A stretch of DNA of 64,000 nt from Sphingobium quisquiliarum P25. Lineage in GTDB: Bacteria > Pseudomonadota > Alphaproteobacteria > Sphingomonadales > Sphingomonadaceae. The notes beneath the pieces are model-generated. The model was not told where the DNA came from. It worked only from the letters and a program-made list of their open reading frames with translations, and did not search any database. Each line of letters opens with the position of its first letter. The first letter of the stretch is position 1. Where the stretch lies: the NCBI RefSeq assembly GCF_000445065.1, contig NZ_ATHO01000167.1:1-64000 (forward strand). Direction: 5' to 3'. A program made the position numbers and the translations under genes. Below, in pieces: positions 10,286 through 20,182 of the stretch.

Positions 10286-11838
10286 TGGACGGCTTCCCCA
10301 TCCTTTCCCTGATGATGGCAGTGCCGATGGCGGGGGCCATCGCCTGTCTTTATGCGGGCGCCAACCAGGCGCGCTGGATCGCGTTGCTGGCGACGCTGGT
10401 CGATCTGGCGCTCGGTATCCTGCTCTGGGCGAATTTCGACCAGTCGGGCAGCGGGGCGCAGTGGCAGTTCCAGGAATATGCGCCGATCTTCGGCCGGTTT
10501 GCGTGGGCGCTGGGCATCGACGGTATTGCGCTGGTGCTGATCATGCTGACCGTGTTCCTGATGCCGATCTGCATCGGGGCGAGCTGGGAAGCGATCCAAA
10601 AGCGCGTTGGCGAATATATGGCCGCATTCCTGTTCATGGAGGTGCTGATGATCGGCGTCTTCACGGCGCAGGATCTCTACCTCTTCTATGTGATGTTCGA
10701 GGCTGGCCTGATCCCGATGTACCTCATCATCGGCATCTGGGGCGGGGCGGATCGCATCTACGCTTCCTACAAATTCTTCCTCTACACGCTCCTCGGATCG
10801 GTGCTGATGCTGATCGCGATGATGTGGATGGTGCATGAAGCTGGCACCACCGACATCCCGACGCTGATGACCTATAATTTCGATCCGCAGGTCCAGGTCT
10901 GGCTGTTCCTGGCCTTCTTCGCGAGCTTTGCGGTGAAGATGCCGATGTGGCCGGTCCACACCTGGCTGCCCGACGCGCACGTTCAGGCGCCCACCGCCGG
11001 TTCGGTCATCCTGGCGGGCGTGCTGTTGAAGATGGGCGGTTACGGCTTCATCCGTTTCTCGCTGCCTATGTTCCCGGAAGCTTCGGCGCAGCTTGCCTGG
11101 CTGATCTGGGGACTGTCGATGGTCGCGGTCGTCTATACCAGCCTCGTCGCGCTGGTGCAGACGGACATGAAGAAGCTGATCGCTTATTCCTCGGTCGCGC
11201 ATATGGCGATCGTGACGGTCGGCCTGTTCGCCTTCAACCAGGCGGGCATCGAGGGCGCGATGATGGTGATGCTGGGCCACGGCCTTGTGTCGGGCGCGCT
11301 GTTCCTGTGCGTCGGCGTCATCTATGACCGCCTGCATACGCGTGAGATTTCGCGCTATGGCGGCCTCAGCATCAACATGCCCAAATATGCGGTGCTGTTC
11401 CTGCTGTTCACCATGGCTTCGATCGGTCTGCCGGGCACGAGCAACTTCGTCGGCGAATTTCTGGCGCTGATGGGCATTTACCAGGTGTCGACCTGGGTGG
11501 CGCTGGTCTGCACCACGGGCATCATCTTGGGCGCGGCCTATATGCTCTACCTCTACCGCCGCATCGCCTATGGCGAGCAGAAGAATGCCGACGCCGCGGC
11601 CATGCCCGACCTGTCGGCGCGCGAAATCTGGCTGCTGGCGCCGATCGCCGCCGCCGTGTTGTGGATGGGTATCTATCCCGAAAGCTTCCTAGCGCCGATG
11701 CGGTCAGACATTCGCGCGCTGGAAGCTCGTATTGCCTCTGCCGCTCCGGCGGGGGATTCCAAGATCAAGATGGGGCCTGCTATTCCCACGGCGCAGGCTC
11801 ATCATGAAGAAGAAGCAGCGCATGGGGAGGCGCACTGA
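10285..11838 (+). CDS. nuoM: NADH-quinone oxidoreductase subunit M
   Basis: A 517-residue antiporter-like proton-pumping subunit of complex I with about 14 membrane helices. Family landmarks are [18 protein letters not shown] with the conserved membrane glutamate, [23 protein letters not shown] with the pump lysine, and [12 protein letters not shown]. The C-terminus is a short histidine/glutamate-rich tail. It overlaps nuoL by one base and nuoN by one base, consistent with translational coupling. Confidence 0.97.
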   Translation: MDGFPILSLMMAVPMAGAIACLYAGANQARWIALLATLVDLALGILLWANFDQSGSGAQWQFQEYAPIFGRFAWALGIDGIALVLIMLTVFLMPICIGASWEAIQKRVGEYMAAFLFMEVLMIGVFTAQDLYLFYVMFEAGLIPMYLIIGIWGGADRIYASYKFFLYTLLGSVLMLIAMMWMVHEAGTTDIPTLMTYNFDPQVQVWLFLAFFASFAVKMPMWPVHTWLPDAHVQAPTAGSVILAGVLLKMGGYGFIRFSLPMFPEASAQLAWLIWGLSMVAVVYTSLVALVQTDMKKLIAYSSVAHMAIVTVGLFAFNQAGIEGAMMVMLGHGLVSGALFLCVGVIYDRLHTREISRYGGLSINMPKYAVLFLLFTMASIGLPGTSNFVGEFLALMGIYQVSTWVALVCTTGIILGAAYMLYLYRRIAYGEQKNADAAAMPDLSAREIWLLAPIAAAVLWMGIYPESFLAPMRSDIRALEARIASAAPAGDSKIKMGPAIPTAQAHHEEEAAHGEAH

Positions 11839-13274
11839 TGATTGAATCCGCTTCCCTTCTGGCGGTCCTGCCGGAACTGATCCTGACTGCTGGCGGTCTC
11901 GTGCTGCTGATGATCGCCGCCTTTAGCGGTGACGCGGCCGCGCGCGTCGTAAACTGGCTGTCGGTCCTGACCCTGCTGGTTGCGGGCCTCGCCCTGTCGA
12001 CCTCCGTGGCCAATGGGCCCGTTGCTTTTAACGGGCTGGTCCGCGCCGATGCTTTCTCGGTCTTTGCCAAGGCGCTGATTTATGCCGCTGCTGGCGCGGC
12101 GATCCTGCTCGCGCCGCGCTATTTCCTTGCTGGAAGCGCGCTGCGGCCTGAATATCCGGTCCTCATCCTGTTCAGCAGCGTAGGCATGGGCATGATGGTG
12201 TCGGCGGGCGACATGCTGACGCTCTATGTCGGCCTGGAGATGCAGAGCCTTGCCGCCTATGTGCTGGCGAGCTTCATGCGGCAGGATGAACGTTCGTCCG
12301 AAGCGGGCCTGAAATATTTCGTGCTGGGTTCGCTGGCGAGCGGCATCCTGCTTTACGGCATCGCGCTGCTGTACGGCTTTACCGGCAGTACGAGCTTTGA
12401 GGGCATCGCCGTGGCAATGGGCGATGGCGTGGGCAGGGGCGAGCTGTTCGGCATGGTGTTCCTGCTGGCGGGCCTGGCCTTCAAGATGAGCGCTGTGCCG
12501 TTCCATATGTGGACGCCGGACGTCTATGAGGGCGCGCCGACGCCGGTAACGACTTTCTTCGGCAGCGCGCCCAAGGTCGCCGCCATGGCGCTGACCGTGC
12601 GCGTCGCGATCGAGGCGCTGGGTCCGGCCGGGCTGGACTGGCAGCAGATCGTGATCTTCGTGGCGCTCGCCTCCATCATCTTCGGCGCGGTCGCGGCCAT
12701 CGGGCAGACCAACATCAAGCGCCTGATGGCCTATTCGTCGATCAACAATGTGGGCTTCGCGCTGATCGGTCTGGCCGCAGCGACGCCCGCGGGCGTGGCG
12801 GCGACGATGAGCTATATGGCGATCTATGTCGTGATGACCATTGGCGGCTTTGCCTGCATCCTGCAAATGCGCGATGCACAAGGCCGTCCGGTCGAGAGCA
12901 TTGCCAGCCTGGCCGGACTGTCGCAGTCACGCAAGGGGCTGGCGGCGGCGCTCGCCATCTTCATGTTCTCCATGGCGGGCATTCCGCCCCTCTTCGGCTT
13001 CTGGGCGAAGTTCCTGGTGTTCGATGCCGCCGTCGCGGCGGGCCTGACGGCGCTGGCGGTGTTCGGCATTGCCGCTTCGGTGATCGGCGCCTTCTATTAT
13101 CTCAAGATCATCAAGACGATGTATTTCGATGAGCCTGCCGACGCCTATGAGTCACGGGGCGGTCCAGTCGAGAATGTCATCCTGACGGCCTGCGCCGTGG
13201 TGATCGTGGTCGGCTACCTTCTCAATCCGGCGCTTGATCATGCCAGCGCGGTGGCTGCGGCGTCGTTGTTCTGA
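11838..13274 (+). CDS. nuoN: NADH-quinone oxidoreductase subunit N
   Basis: A 478-residue antiporter-like subunit (ND2 family), with the usual 14 helices. Motifs include the glutamate-bearing GLEMQSLAAYVLASFMR, the lysine-bearing GLAFKMSAVPFHMWTPDVYEGAP and NIKRLMAYSSINNVGFALIG. It completes the complex I operon. The last codons overlap the probable start of birA. Confidence 0.97.
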   Translation: MIESASLLAVLPELILTAGGLVLLMIAAFSGDAAARVVNWLSVLTLLVAGLALSTSVANGPVAFNGLVRADAFSVFAKALIYAAAGAAILLAPRYFLAGSALRPEYPVLILFSSVGMGMMVSAGDMLTLYVGLEMQSLAAYVLASFMRQDERSSEAGLKYFVLGSLASGILLYGIALLYGFTGSTSFEGIAVAMGDGVGRGELFGMVFLLAGLAFKMSAVPFHMWTPDVYEGAPTPVTTFFGSAPKVAAMALTVRVAIEALGPAGLDWQQIVIFVALASIIFGAVAAIGQTNIKRLMAYSSINNVGFALIGLAAATPAGVAATMSYMAIYVVMTIGGFACILQMRDAQGRPVESIASLAGLSQSRKGLAAALAIFMFSMAGIPPLFGFWAKFLVFDAAVAAGLTALAVFGIAASVIGAFYYLKIIKTMYFDEPADAYESRGGPVENVILTACAVVIVVGYLLNPALDHASAVAAASLF

Positions 13275-13978
13275 CCGGCATCCGCTTCGTCGAGGAGACC
13301 GGCTCCACCAACGCCGACATGCTGGCGCTGGCGGAGCAGGGCGCTGCCGAAGGCACATGGCTGCGGGCGGCGCGCCAGACCGGGGGCCGGGGGCGGATGG
13401 GCCGTTCCTGGGAAAGCCCGGAAGGCAACCTTCATTGTTCGACCCTCGTCCGGCTGCACGCTGGCGACCCGCTGGCGCACACCCTGGCTCTGGTCGCGGC
13501 CAACGCGGTCCATGCGCTGATCGCACCGCTGTGCAAGGGGCAGGCGCAGATCAAATGGCCGAACGACCTGCTGGTGGATGGCGCGAAAATCGCGGGCATA
13601 TTGCTTGAGCGGGCGGGCGACGCGATCGTCGTCGGGATGGGCGTCAATGTGGCCGGACATCCGGCGGGGCTCGACCGGCCTGTGACGAGCCTGACGGCAC
13701 AAGGCGCGCCGGAGACTGACGCGGGCCTGCTGCTTGAGCGGCTGGCCCATCTGTTCGCTCATTGGCTGGCGATCTGGCGGGCGCAGGGGCTGGAGCCGGT
13801 ATTGACGCACTGGCTGCTTAACGCCCATCCGGCCGGAACGCCGATGCGTGTCGTGCAACCCGACGGTCAGGTGATCGAGGGAGCGTTCGATACGCTGGAC
13901 CGGCAGGGAATGCTGATCCTCCGCTTGGCGAATGGCGACACGCGTGCCATTCATGCGGGCGACATATTTCTCATCTGA
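13271..13978 (+). CDS. birA: biotin--[acetyl-CoA-carboxylase] ligase
   Basis: A biotin protein ligase of about 235 residues without the N-terminal DNA-binding domain, so an enzyme only. It activates biotin to biotinyl-AMP and loads it on acetyl-CoA carboxylase. Visible motifs are ETGSTN (substrate site), GGRGRMGRSWESPEGNLHCS (the GRGRxGR biotinyl-AMP loop), KWPNDLLVDGAKIAGIL and GMGVNV. The first in-frame ATG (13319) would delete the ETGSTN motif. The frame is open only back to a TGA at 13235 and offers no ATG, GTG or TTG, so I infer a CTG start at 13271 overlapping the nuoN stop. The start is uncertain; the family is not. Confidence 0.88.
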   Translation: MTGIRFVEETGSTNADMLALAEQGAAEGTWLRAARQTGGRGRMGRSWESPEGNLHCSTLVRLHAGDPLAHTLALVAANAVHALIAPLCKGQAQIKWPNDLLVDGAKIAGILLERAGDAIVVGMGVNVAGHPAGLDRPVTSLTAQGAPETDAGLLLERLAHLFAHWLAIWRAQGLEPVLTHWLLNAHPAGTPMRVVQPDGQVIEGAFDTLDRQGMLILRLANGDTRAIHAGDIFLI

Positions 13979-13993
13979 ATTCGAGGACCGGCC

Positions 13994-14773
13994 ATGCTTC
14001 TCGCGATCGACGCGGGCAACACCAATGTGGTTTTCGCGCTGTTGGACGGGCGCGAAATCCGCGCGCGCTGGCGCATTGCGACCGACCCGCGCCGGACGGC
14101 GGACGAATATGCCGTGTGGCTGAACCAGCTGCTGATGCTGGAAGGCTATAAGATCAATGATGTCGATGCGGTTATCATTGCAACGGTCGTTCCCAGGGCG
14201 CTGCATAATTTGCAGGTGCTGGCCGAGAAATATTTCAGGGTGCCAGCGCTGATCGCGGGGCAGGCTCCGGTGGAATGGGGCATTGAACTGGACGTTGCGG
14301 AGCCTGCTTCGGTCGGGGCTGACCGGGTTGTAAACGCCATCGCTGCCCACCACCTTTATGCAGGCGACCTGATCGTCATCGATTTCGGGACGGCGACGAC
14401 CTTCGACGTGGTTGATTATCAGGGGAGCTACAAGGGCGGCATCATCGCCCCTGGCATCAACCTGTCCCTTGATGCATTGGTTGCTGCGGCGGCGAAGCTG
14501 CCCAAGATCGCCATCGCTCCGCCGGAGAACCGATCGGTTATTGGACGCACGACGGAAGCCCAGATGCATATCGGCGTATTCTGGGGCTATGTGGCGATGA
14601 TGGAAGGGCTGGTGGCGCGGATGCGCGCCGAAATCGGCCGCCCTGCCAAGGTGATTTCGACGGGCGGCCTTGCCGTCCTTTTTGACGAGAATAGCGATAT
14701 TTTCGATGCGATCGTGCCGGACCTGACGATCATGGGGCTGGCGCTGCTGCACGAACGGAGTTTGAAAGACTGA
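13994..14773 (+). CDS. coaX: type III pantothenate kinase
   Basis: A 259-residue ASKHA-fold kinase that phosphorylates pantothenate, the first step of coenzyme A synthesis. The nucleotide-binding motif [11 protein letters not shown] begins at residue 6. The motifs VGADRVVNA and [11 protein letters not shown] are in the order expected of the type III enzyme. It lies downstream of birA with a short gap, and its stop codon overlaps the ribonuclease J start (14773). Length is typical. Confidence 0.96.
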   Translation: MLLAIDAGNTNVVFALLDGREIRARWRIATDPRRTADEYAVWLNQLLMLEGYKINDVDAVIIATVVPRALHNLQVLAEKYFRVPALIAGQAPVEWGIELDVAEPASVGADRVVNAIAAHHLYAGDLIVIDFGTATTFDVVDYQGSYKGGIIAPGINLSLDALVAAAAKLPKIAIAPPENRSVIGRTTEAQMHIGVFWGYVAMMEGLVARMRAEIGRPAKVISTGGLAVLFDENSDIFDAIVPDLTIMGLALLHERSLKD

Positions 14774-16410
14774 TGACACCTGGAAATGAGCTGCTGTTCC
14801 TGGCCCTGGGCGGGTCGGGGGAGATCGGCATGAATGTCAATCTCTATGGCTGCCAGGGTAAATGGGTGATGGTCGACCTGGGCCTGACCTTCGCCGATCC
14901 CGCCTATCCGGGCGTCGAACTGGTTCTGCCCGACCTGACCTTCATCGAGGAACGGCGCGACGACCTGCTGGGCATCGTGCTGACCCATGGGCATGAGGAC
15001 CATATCGGCGCCTTGCCCTATCTGGCGGCGGATCTGGGCGTGCCGCTCTATGCGACCCCGTTCACGGCTGGCCTGATCCGGTTGAAGCTGGAGGAAGAGG
15101 GGCTGACCAGCGAGGTCGAGCTAAACGTCATCGAGAATGAGGGGAGCTTCGCGCTCGGTCCGTTCGGCTTCCGCTATGTGCCGCTGGCGCATTCGATCCC
15201 GGAGGGCAATGCCGTGCTGATCGACACGCCCTATGGCAGGATATTCCACACGGGCGACTGGAAGCTGGATGAGAAGCCTCTGCTGGGCCAGCCGTCGACG
15301 CCGGAGGAATTGACCGCGATCGGTGATGAAGGCGTGCTGGCGCTGGTGTGCGACAGCACCAATGTCTTCAATCCCGAAGCGAGCGGATCGGAAGGTGACG
15401 TTCGCGAAGGGTTGATGCAGACGGTCGCGGGCGCGAAGGGCCGCGTGCTGGTCACGACCTTTGCATCCAATGCCGCGCGATTGCAGACGCTGGGCGAGGT
15501 GGCGGCCGCCACCGGGCGGCGGCTGTGCGTCGCGGGGCGTTCGCTCGACCGCATCATCTCGACCGCCAAGGCGGCGGGTTATCTCAAGGACTTTCCGCCG
15601 ACCGTGGATTGGGACGATGTGATGGCCCTGCCGCATAATGAGGTGATGATCATCGCCACCGGCGGCCAGGGAGAGGCGCGGGCCGCGCTGTCGCGCATCG
15701 CGTTCGACAGCCATCCGATCAAGCTGGATGCTGGCGACACGGTCGTATTTTCCTCCAAGCAGATCCCCGGCAATGAAATCGCCATCGGCCGTATCCAGAA
15801 TGCGCTCGCGGCCAAGGGTGTGCTGATGGTCACGGACCGCCAGGCCGAGGTGCATGTTTCCGGGCATCCGGGGCGGCCGGAGCTGGAGGCAATGTATCGC
15901 TGGGTTCGCCCGCAGATTCTGCTGCCAGTGCATGGCGAGCGGAGGCACATGGCCGAGCAGGCGCGGCTGGGCCTTGCCAGCGGCATCCCCCACGCGGTGG
16001 TCCAATCCAATGGCGACCTGCTGCGTCTGGCCCCCAACGGGCCGGAGATCATCGGGCATGAAGCGACCGGCAGACTGGTGCTGGACGGTGACGTGATCCT
16101 GCCCGCAGACGGCGCGACGATGAATGAGCGGCGCAAGGTGGCGCTGCATGGCCAGATCAGCGTCGCGGTGGCGCTCGACGGCAAGGGAAGGGTCCTTGGG
16201 ACGCCGGCGCTACGGACGCAGGGCGTGCCGGTGGAAGAAGACAAGGCGGCATTTCTTGATGAAGCAGCGGAGGAGGCCGCCGCGGCGGTCGCCAAGGGCT
16301 CGCTGGACGAGGAAGCCCTGCGCGAGCGGGTCAGGCTGGCGGTGCGGAGGACGGCGACGCGCTGGACCGGCAAGAAGCCCGTGGTCGACGTGCTGCTTAT
16401 TCGAGCCTAA
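14773..16410 (+). CDS. rnj: ribonuclease J
   Basis: A 545-residue metallo-beta-lactamase/beta-CASP ribonuclease, involved in RNA maturation and 5'-exonucleolytic decay. The zinc site H72-G-H74-E-D76-H77 is clear, followed by later ligands in FHTGDWKLD and LVCDSTN. The beta-CASP part (residues about 200-400) includes the ATGGQGE motif and VHVSGHPGRPEL. The nuo-birA-coaX-rnj order is common in Sphingomonadales and other alphaproteobacteria. Confidence 0.95.
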   Translation: MTPGNELLFLALGGSGEIGMNVNLYGCQGKWVMVDLGLTFADPAYPGVELVLPDLTFIEERRDDLLGIVLTHGHEDHIGALPYLAADLGVPLYATPFTAGLIRLKLEEEGLTSEVELNVIENEGSFALGPFGFRYVPLAHSIPEGNAVLIDTPYGRIFHTGDWKLDEKPLLGQPSTPEELTAIGDEGVLALVCDSTNVFNPEASGSEGDVREGLMQTVAGAKGRVLVTTFASNAARLQTLGEVAAATGRRLCVAGRSLDRIISTAKAAGYLKDFPPTVDWDDVMALPHNEVMIIATGGQGEARAALSRIAFDSHPIKLDAGDTVVFSSKQIPGNEIAIGRIQNALAAKGVLMVTDRQAEVHVSGHPGRPELEAMYRWVRPQILLPVHGERRHMAEQARLGLASGIPHAVVQSNGDLLRLAPNGPEIIGHEATGRLVLDGDVILPADGATMNERRKVALHGQISVAVALDGKGRVLGTPALRTQGVPVEEDKAAFLDEAAEEAAAAVAKGSLDEEALRERVRLAVRRTATRWTGKKPVVDVLLIRA

Positions 16411-16419
16411 GACAGCATC

Positions 16420-16680
16420 ATGAACTGGTATGCCATCTTCGCAATCTATGTGTTGTTCTGGGTGATCAGCGCTTTCATCGTGCTGCCCTTCGGACTGAGG
16501 ACGCCCGACGAAACGGGCGAGGTGATACTGAAAGGACAGGCGGACAGCGCGCCCAGCAATTTCCGTCCCGGCATTGTCGCCATTCGGGCGACGATCCTGT
16601 CGGCGGTGTTGTTCGGGATCTACTACGCCAACTATGTTCAGGGCTGGGTGACGCTGGATCAGTTCGTCCGGTTGTCGTGA
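16420..16680 (+). CDS. DUF1467 family small membrane protein
   Basis: An 86-residue protein with two hydrophobic segments, about residues 3-22 and 50-70. Between them is the family-typical loop LPFGLRTPDETGEVILKGQADSAP. DUF1467 proteins are conserved in alphaproteobacteria and commonly follow this gene cluster; their function is unknown. The start is 9 nt after the rnj stop, so it is likely the last gene of the operon. Confidence 0.85.
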   Translation: MNWYAIFAIYVLFWVISAFIVLPFGLRTPDETGEVILKGQADSAPSNFRPGIVAIRATILSAVLFGIYYANYVQGWVTLDQFVRLS

Positions 16681-16705
16681 CCGGGCCAGCATAGCGCAAT
16701 GCGGA

Positions 16706-17330
16706 TCAGGCCGCTCGCAGGAGCGGCGCTGCCGAGGTGATCACCCGGAAGGACGATCGCAGGAACAGCAGCGCCATGGCGGAACCGATCGCTATGTCAG
16801 GCCAAGGCGATTGCAGCAGGACGACCGCAGCCGCCGCAATGAGCACGGCGCTGTTCGAAATGCATCGTTGCGCGAACATTCGAACGTGCTTGCCATGTTC
16901 ATATCTTCGCTGCGGAAGCGCCAGAGCAAACGCAGGCGATAGAGATTGGCAACCAAAGCGAGCGCGCCAAAGGCGAGCATCAGCAAAGACGAGGGCGGCA
17001 TGCCGGACTGGATCTTGACGATCACGCTGATGACGATTCCAACGCCCAGCAGCAGGATAAACAGCCCTTGAACAAGGCCGCGCCCGCCTTCCACCGTTCC
17101 GTCCTGCCAAGCGCGTAGAGGCTGATGGCATAGACTAGCGCATCGCGAGCATGCCGGTGGCGTCGGCCATCAGGGCGGTTGAACCGGCAACGATGCCCGC
17201 CCCGAATTCGACGAAGAACATGATGGCGTTGATCGCCAGCACGATGATTAGCACCTTGCGCTGATCCGCCTGCCGCGCGAGGCGCTCGATCTCCGAAGCC
17301 TTTGATGAGCAGCAACTGTCCGCCAGCGCA
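16706..17330 (-). pseudogene. decayed cation diffusion facilitator (CDF) transporter
   Basis: On the minus strand, three frames hold consecutive pieces of one membrane protein. Reading from about 17330 downward: ASEIERLARQADQRKVLII...FFVEFGAGIVAGSTALMADAT, then after a lesion near 17140 LVYAISLYALGRTERWKAG, then after another frame change GLFILLLGVGIVISVIVKIQSG through ALVANLYRLRLLWRFRSED, and finally, in another frame, VLIAAAAVVLLQSPWPDIAIG. The ALMADAT segment followed by membrane helices is the CDF (CzcD-like) signature. In-frame stops and at least three frame shifts make a working product unlikely. No intact start is evident. Confidence 0.75.
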
Positions 17331-17430
17331 GGAATATGGACCGGCGGGCCCCACGTCGCAACGAGCGCTCACGGTGTTGCAAGCGGGCGGGGGAGGGCTA
17401 TCGCACCTCTCCCCATGCAGCGCTTCCCTC

Positions 17431-20103
17431 TTATTGACGCAGCCGCTCGATGGCCTGCGCGAGGGCGACGTAGAGCTTGCCCATATCAGACGACAGGATG
17501 GCGACGCCCAGCGCATTGCCATCACGCGCCGACAGGATGATCCGCAGCATCGATTCGAAATCATGGATGTAGCGGTTCACATGATCCTGAAATTCCAGGT
17601 CATTGTCATAGTGCAGCGCGATTTCGCGGGACTCTCCGGCGTCGAGCAGCTTCACCGCGCGTCTGGTGAAAACCCCGCGATCGCCCTTCAGATAGGATGA
17701 CCAGGCCGAGTCCGTCACATCGTTGGACAGGATCTTGGTGACGTCGATGGCGGTGCTGTTGAGTGATTCGATCAGCAAGGCGGCACGGCGGGCGAAATGG
17801 TCGCGGTCACGCTCCTCGGCTGCGCGTTCTGCTTCCTCGATCTTCGACTGGACGCTGGCGCTGGTGTCGGCAATCGTCAGCAGCTGGCGCGTAAGGCGGT
17901 CGGATGCCTGATGTGCGGCCTTCACTGCTTCTTCGGCGACTCGCGCGACCATTTCGATCTGCGCGGTAACCTTGTCATCAATGGCGCGCTGCAAGGCTTG
18001 CTCGCTTGCGTCGGCCAGGGACTGGGCGGCGTCGGGAATGGCCCGGCCGAGCGCCTGGCGCGCGCGCTCCGCTGCCTGATCGGCAGTGTCCTTGACGCGC
18101 AGAAGGGCCGTGACGAGAAGTGGCCCGGCCCCTTCGGTGATGCGCGTCGCGTCCTGATGCGCGTTGTCGAGGGCCGTGCGAAGCTTCTCCACCAGTTCGC
18201 GATTGGCTTCGACGCCGCTCTGCGTGCTTTCCAGCCATTCGGTGAGGCGACGGCCCTGCCCTCGCAGCAATTCTTCCGCTTCCTGCGTGCGCCCGACCAA
18301 CGCCTCGGAAATGGCCTCCAGCCGTTCCAGTTCGGGCGCGGCGCTTTCCAGCAGGGTCCGGCTGGTTTCGATCCGCGCGTCGAAGCGTTGCAGCGCCGCC
18401 GGGAAGGTCTCGTCCAATTCGCGGACACTCGAATCGAGCGCCACCAGCAGGGTTTCGGCGGAACTGATCAGCTTTTCGGCGGTGACACCGCCCGCCGCCA
18501 GCGAACTGTCGATCCTCTGCGTTTCCGCTGTCAGGCGGGTCAGCGCTTCCGTCAGCCGCTCATTGCGCGACAAGGCGGCGTCTTCCAGCGCGGCGAAACG
18601 CGCCTGGGCGCTGTCGACCGCTTCGCCCAGGGTGGCGTGCAGCCCCGCGACAAGCGTCCGCTGCCCATCAACCAGATCGTTGATCTGGTGAAGCCTGTTT
18701 TCGATCTCGCCCATATGGTCGGCAAGACCGGACACGGTTTCGTTGCTGATGCTGTCGATGCTGGCGCGCGAGCGGGTGACAAGGGCGTCGACCGCTTCGG
18801 CTTGCCGGGCGAGGCTGTCATCCGTGGCGGCCATGCCTTCTTTCGCCCGCGCCAGGGCGGCGTCCATCCGGTGACGGAACTCCGCCTCGATCGCTTCGGC
18901 ATCCCTGGCAAGGGCGGCGGTAGCGTTCTGGCTGGTGGCGGAGATGCCCGCCTGCGCGGTTTCGACGAGGGATCGCAGCGCGCCTGCCTGGGCGGTGAGA
19001 TCCTGATCCGCGCTGGCCATGATGCCGCGGGCATGGGCGAGGGAGGCTTCCAGCCGCTGCCGGACGTGAGCCTCCGCCGCTTCCAGCTGGTCCGTCAGGA
19101 TCGCGGCGACGGACTGGGTCGTTGCAGACAGATTGTCCATGGTCCGCCCCATCAGGCTGTCGAGCATGGCGGATTTCTGTTCCAGATCCTGCCAGCCTTC
19201 CTCCATCGCCTTGCGCGCGCTCTGGGCCGTGGCGTCGATGCGGCCGGACGCGACATCGGCGAGGCCATTGACTTCCTCGCTGGCGGAACGGGTCGCTTCC
19301 CGCAGTTGGGTGAGCTGGGTGGACAGGCTCTTGGTAGCCGAAAGCGTTCGTGCCCGCGTATCGTCCGACAGTTCGCCAATGGCGTGCAGGCGCGCTTCGA
19401 GCGTGTCGATTCGCTCGGCAAGCGCGTGGCCATTGTCGCTGATCTGGGCGGCCATGCGGGTGGCGCGTTCCTCAAGGTCCGGCATGGACGCGATCAGGGC
19501 ATCCATCCGCGCCACCAGCGCAGCGCCCGCCCGTTCGGCTGCTTCCGCCTTTTCCGTCGTGCTGTTCGCGCGGCTGGCGATCAGTTCGGCGGAGGCTTCC
19601 ATATTGCTGCTGGCGGCCGCGCCATAGCTGTCGAGCAGTTCCGCCTGATCATGCATGTTCTGCCGCGCGCTCGCCAATTGGGCATTGATCCGCGCAAGCC
19701 GCAGTTCCAGCATTTCCGTTTCGGTGCGCAGCGCGCGCGCGCTGTTCAGGTAGCGGCGCGACTCGGCCCGGCTGTTGCGGGTCATCAGCAGATAGCAGAG
19801 GCCAAGCAGCACGATGGGGACCAGGATCGCCGCCACGATGCCCGGCCATGCGGCGGGACCGGCACGCCATTGTCCCGTGCTGATGGTCGCCCAGCCGGCA
19901 AAGCCAAGCCATGCCGCGCCAAGCGCCGCGAAGGCCATGGCCGTCCGCCGCGCCGCGCGCTCATCCTTGGCGATGGCTTCGCTTTCCGCCTCCAGATCCT
20001 GGAGGGCCTGCTTCGATTGCAGATCATCCTCCGCCTGCGACTCATTGGCGGTCGCTATGCTCTTGTTGCGCCAAAATTCGACGATTGTGCTGCCCCCGGT
20101 CAT
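17431..20103 (-). CDS. TipN-like polarity factor (membrane-anchored coiled-coil protein)
   Basis: An 890-residue protein. After a short cytoplasmic N-terminus come two transmembrane helices (about residues 54-74 and 86-107). A very long alanine/glutamate-rich coiled-coil region runs to about residue 750. A conserved globular C-terminus follows (LSNDVTDSAWSSYLKGDRGVFTRRAVKLL to SSDMGKLYVALAQAIERLRQ). The length and the two-helix-plus-coiled-coil plan match Caulobacter TipN, a new-pole marker controlling division-site and flagellum placement. Identification as TipN is by architecture and a remembered C-terminal motif, so moderate. It is transcribed divergently from the Hpt-like gene at 20183. 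Confidence 0.6.
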   Translation of the reverse strand: MTGGSTIVEFWRNKSIATANESQAEDDLQSKQALQDLEAESEAIAKDERAARRTAMAFAALGAAWLGFAGWATISTGQWRAGPAAWPGIVAAILVPIVLLGLCYLLMTRNSRAESRRYLNSARALRTETEMLELRLARINAQLASARQNMHDQAELLDSYGAAASSNMEASAELIASRANSTTEKAEAAERAGAALVARMDALIASMPDLEERATRMAAQISDNGHALAERIDTLEARLHAIGELSDDTRARTLSATKSLSTQLTQLREATRSASEEVNGLADVASGRIDATAQSARKAMEEGWQDLEQKSAMLDSLMGRTMDNLSATTQSVAAILTDQLEAAEAHVRQRLEASLAHARGIMASADQDLTAQAGALRSLVETAQAGISATSQNATAALARDAEAIEAEFRHRMDAALARAKEGMAATDDSLARQAEAVDALVTRSRASIDSISNETVSGLADHMGEIENRLHQINDLVDGQRTLVAGLHATLGEAVDSAQARFAALEDAALSRNERLTEALTRLTAETQRIDSSLAAGGVTAEKLISSAETLLVALDSSVRELDETFPAALQRFDARIETSRTLLESAAPELERLEAISEALVGRTQEAEELLRGQGRRLTEWLESTQSGVEANRELVEKLRTALDNAHQDATRITEGAGPLLVTALLRVKDTADQAAERARQALGRAIPDAAQSLADASEQALQRAIDDKVTAQIEMVARVAEEAVKAAHQASDRLTRQLLTIADTSASVQSKIEEAERAAEERDRDHFARRAALLIESLNSTAIDVTKILSNDVTDSAWSSYLKGDRGVFTRRAVKLLDAGESREIALHYDNDLEFQDHVNRYIHDFESMLRIILSARDGNALGVAILSSDMGKLYVALAQAIERLRQ

Positions 20104-20182
20104 GCACCCATCCTAACAGCTTTTCAGCGCAACAAAATGCCCCGTTACCAAAACTTAACGCAAGCCCGATAGCGTTGACCCC

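Noticed and set aside
20145-20159. CtrA-like site (TTAC-N6-TTAAC) in the tipN/Hpt divergent promoter
   Set aside because: One base wrong in the left half and spacing of 6 instead of 7; not better than chance in an AT-containing gap.
17797-20172. 791-codon open frame on the plus strand antisense to the TipN-like gene
   Set aside because: Its composition follows from the reversed codons of the Ala/Glu-rich coiled coil, and there is no plausible Shine-Dalgarno; the minus-strand frame has clear membrane helices and a conserved C-terminus.
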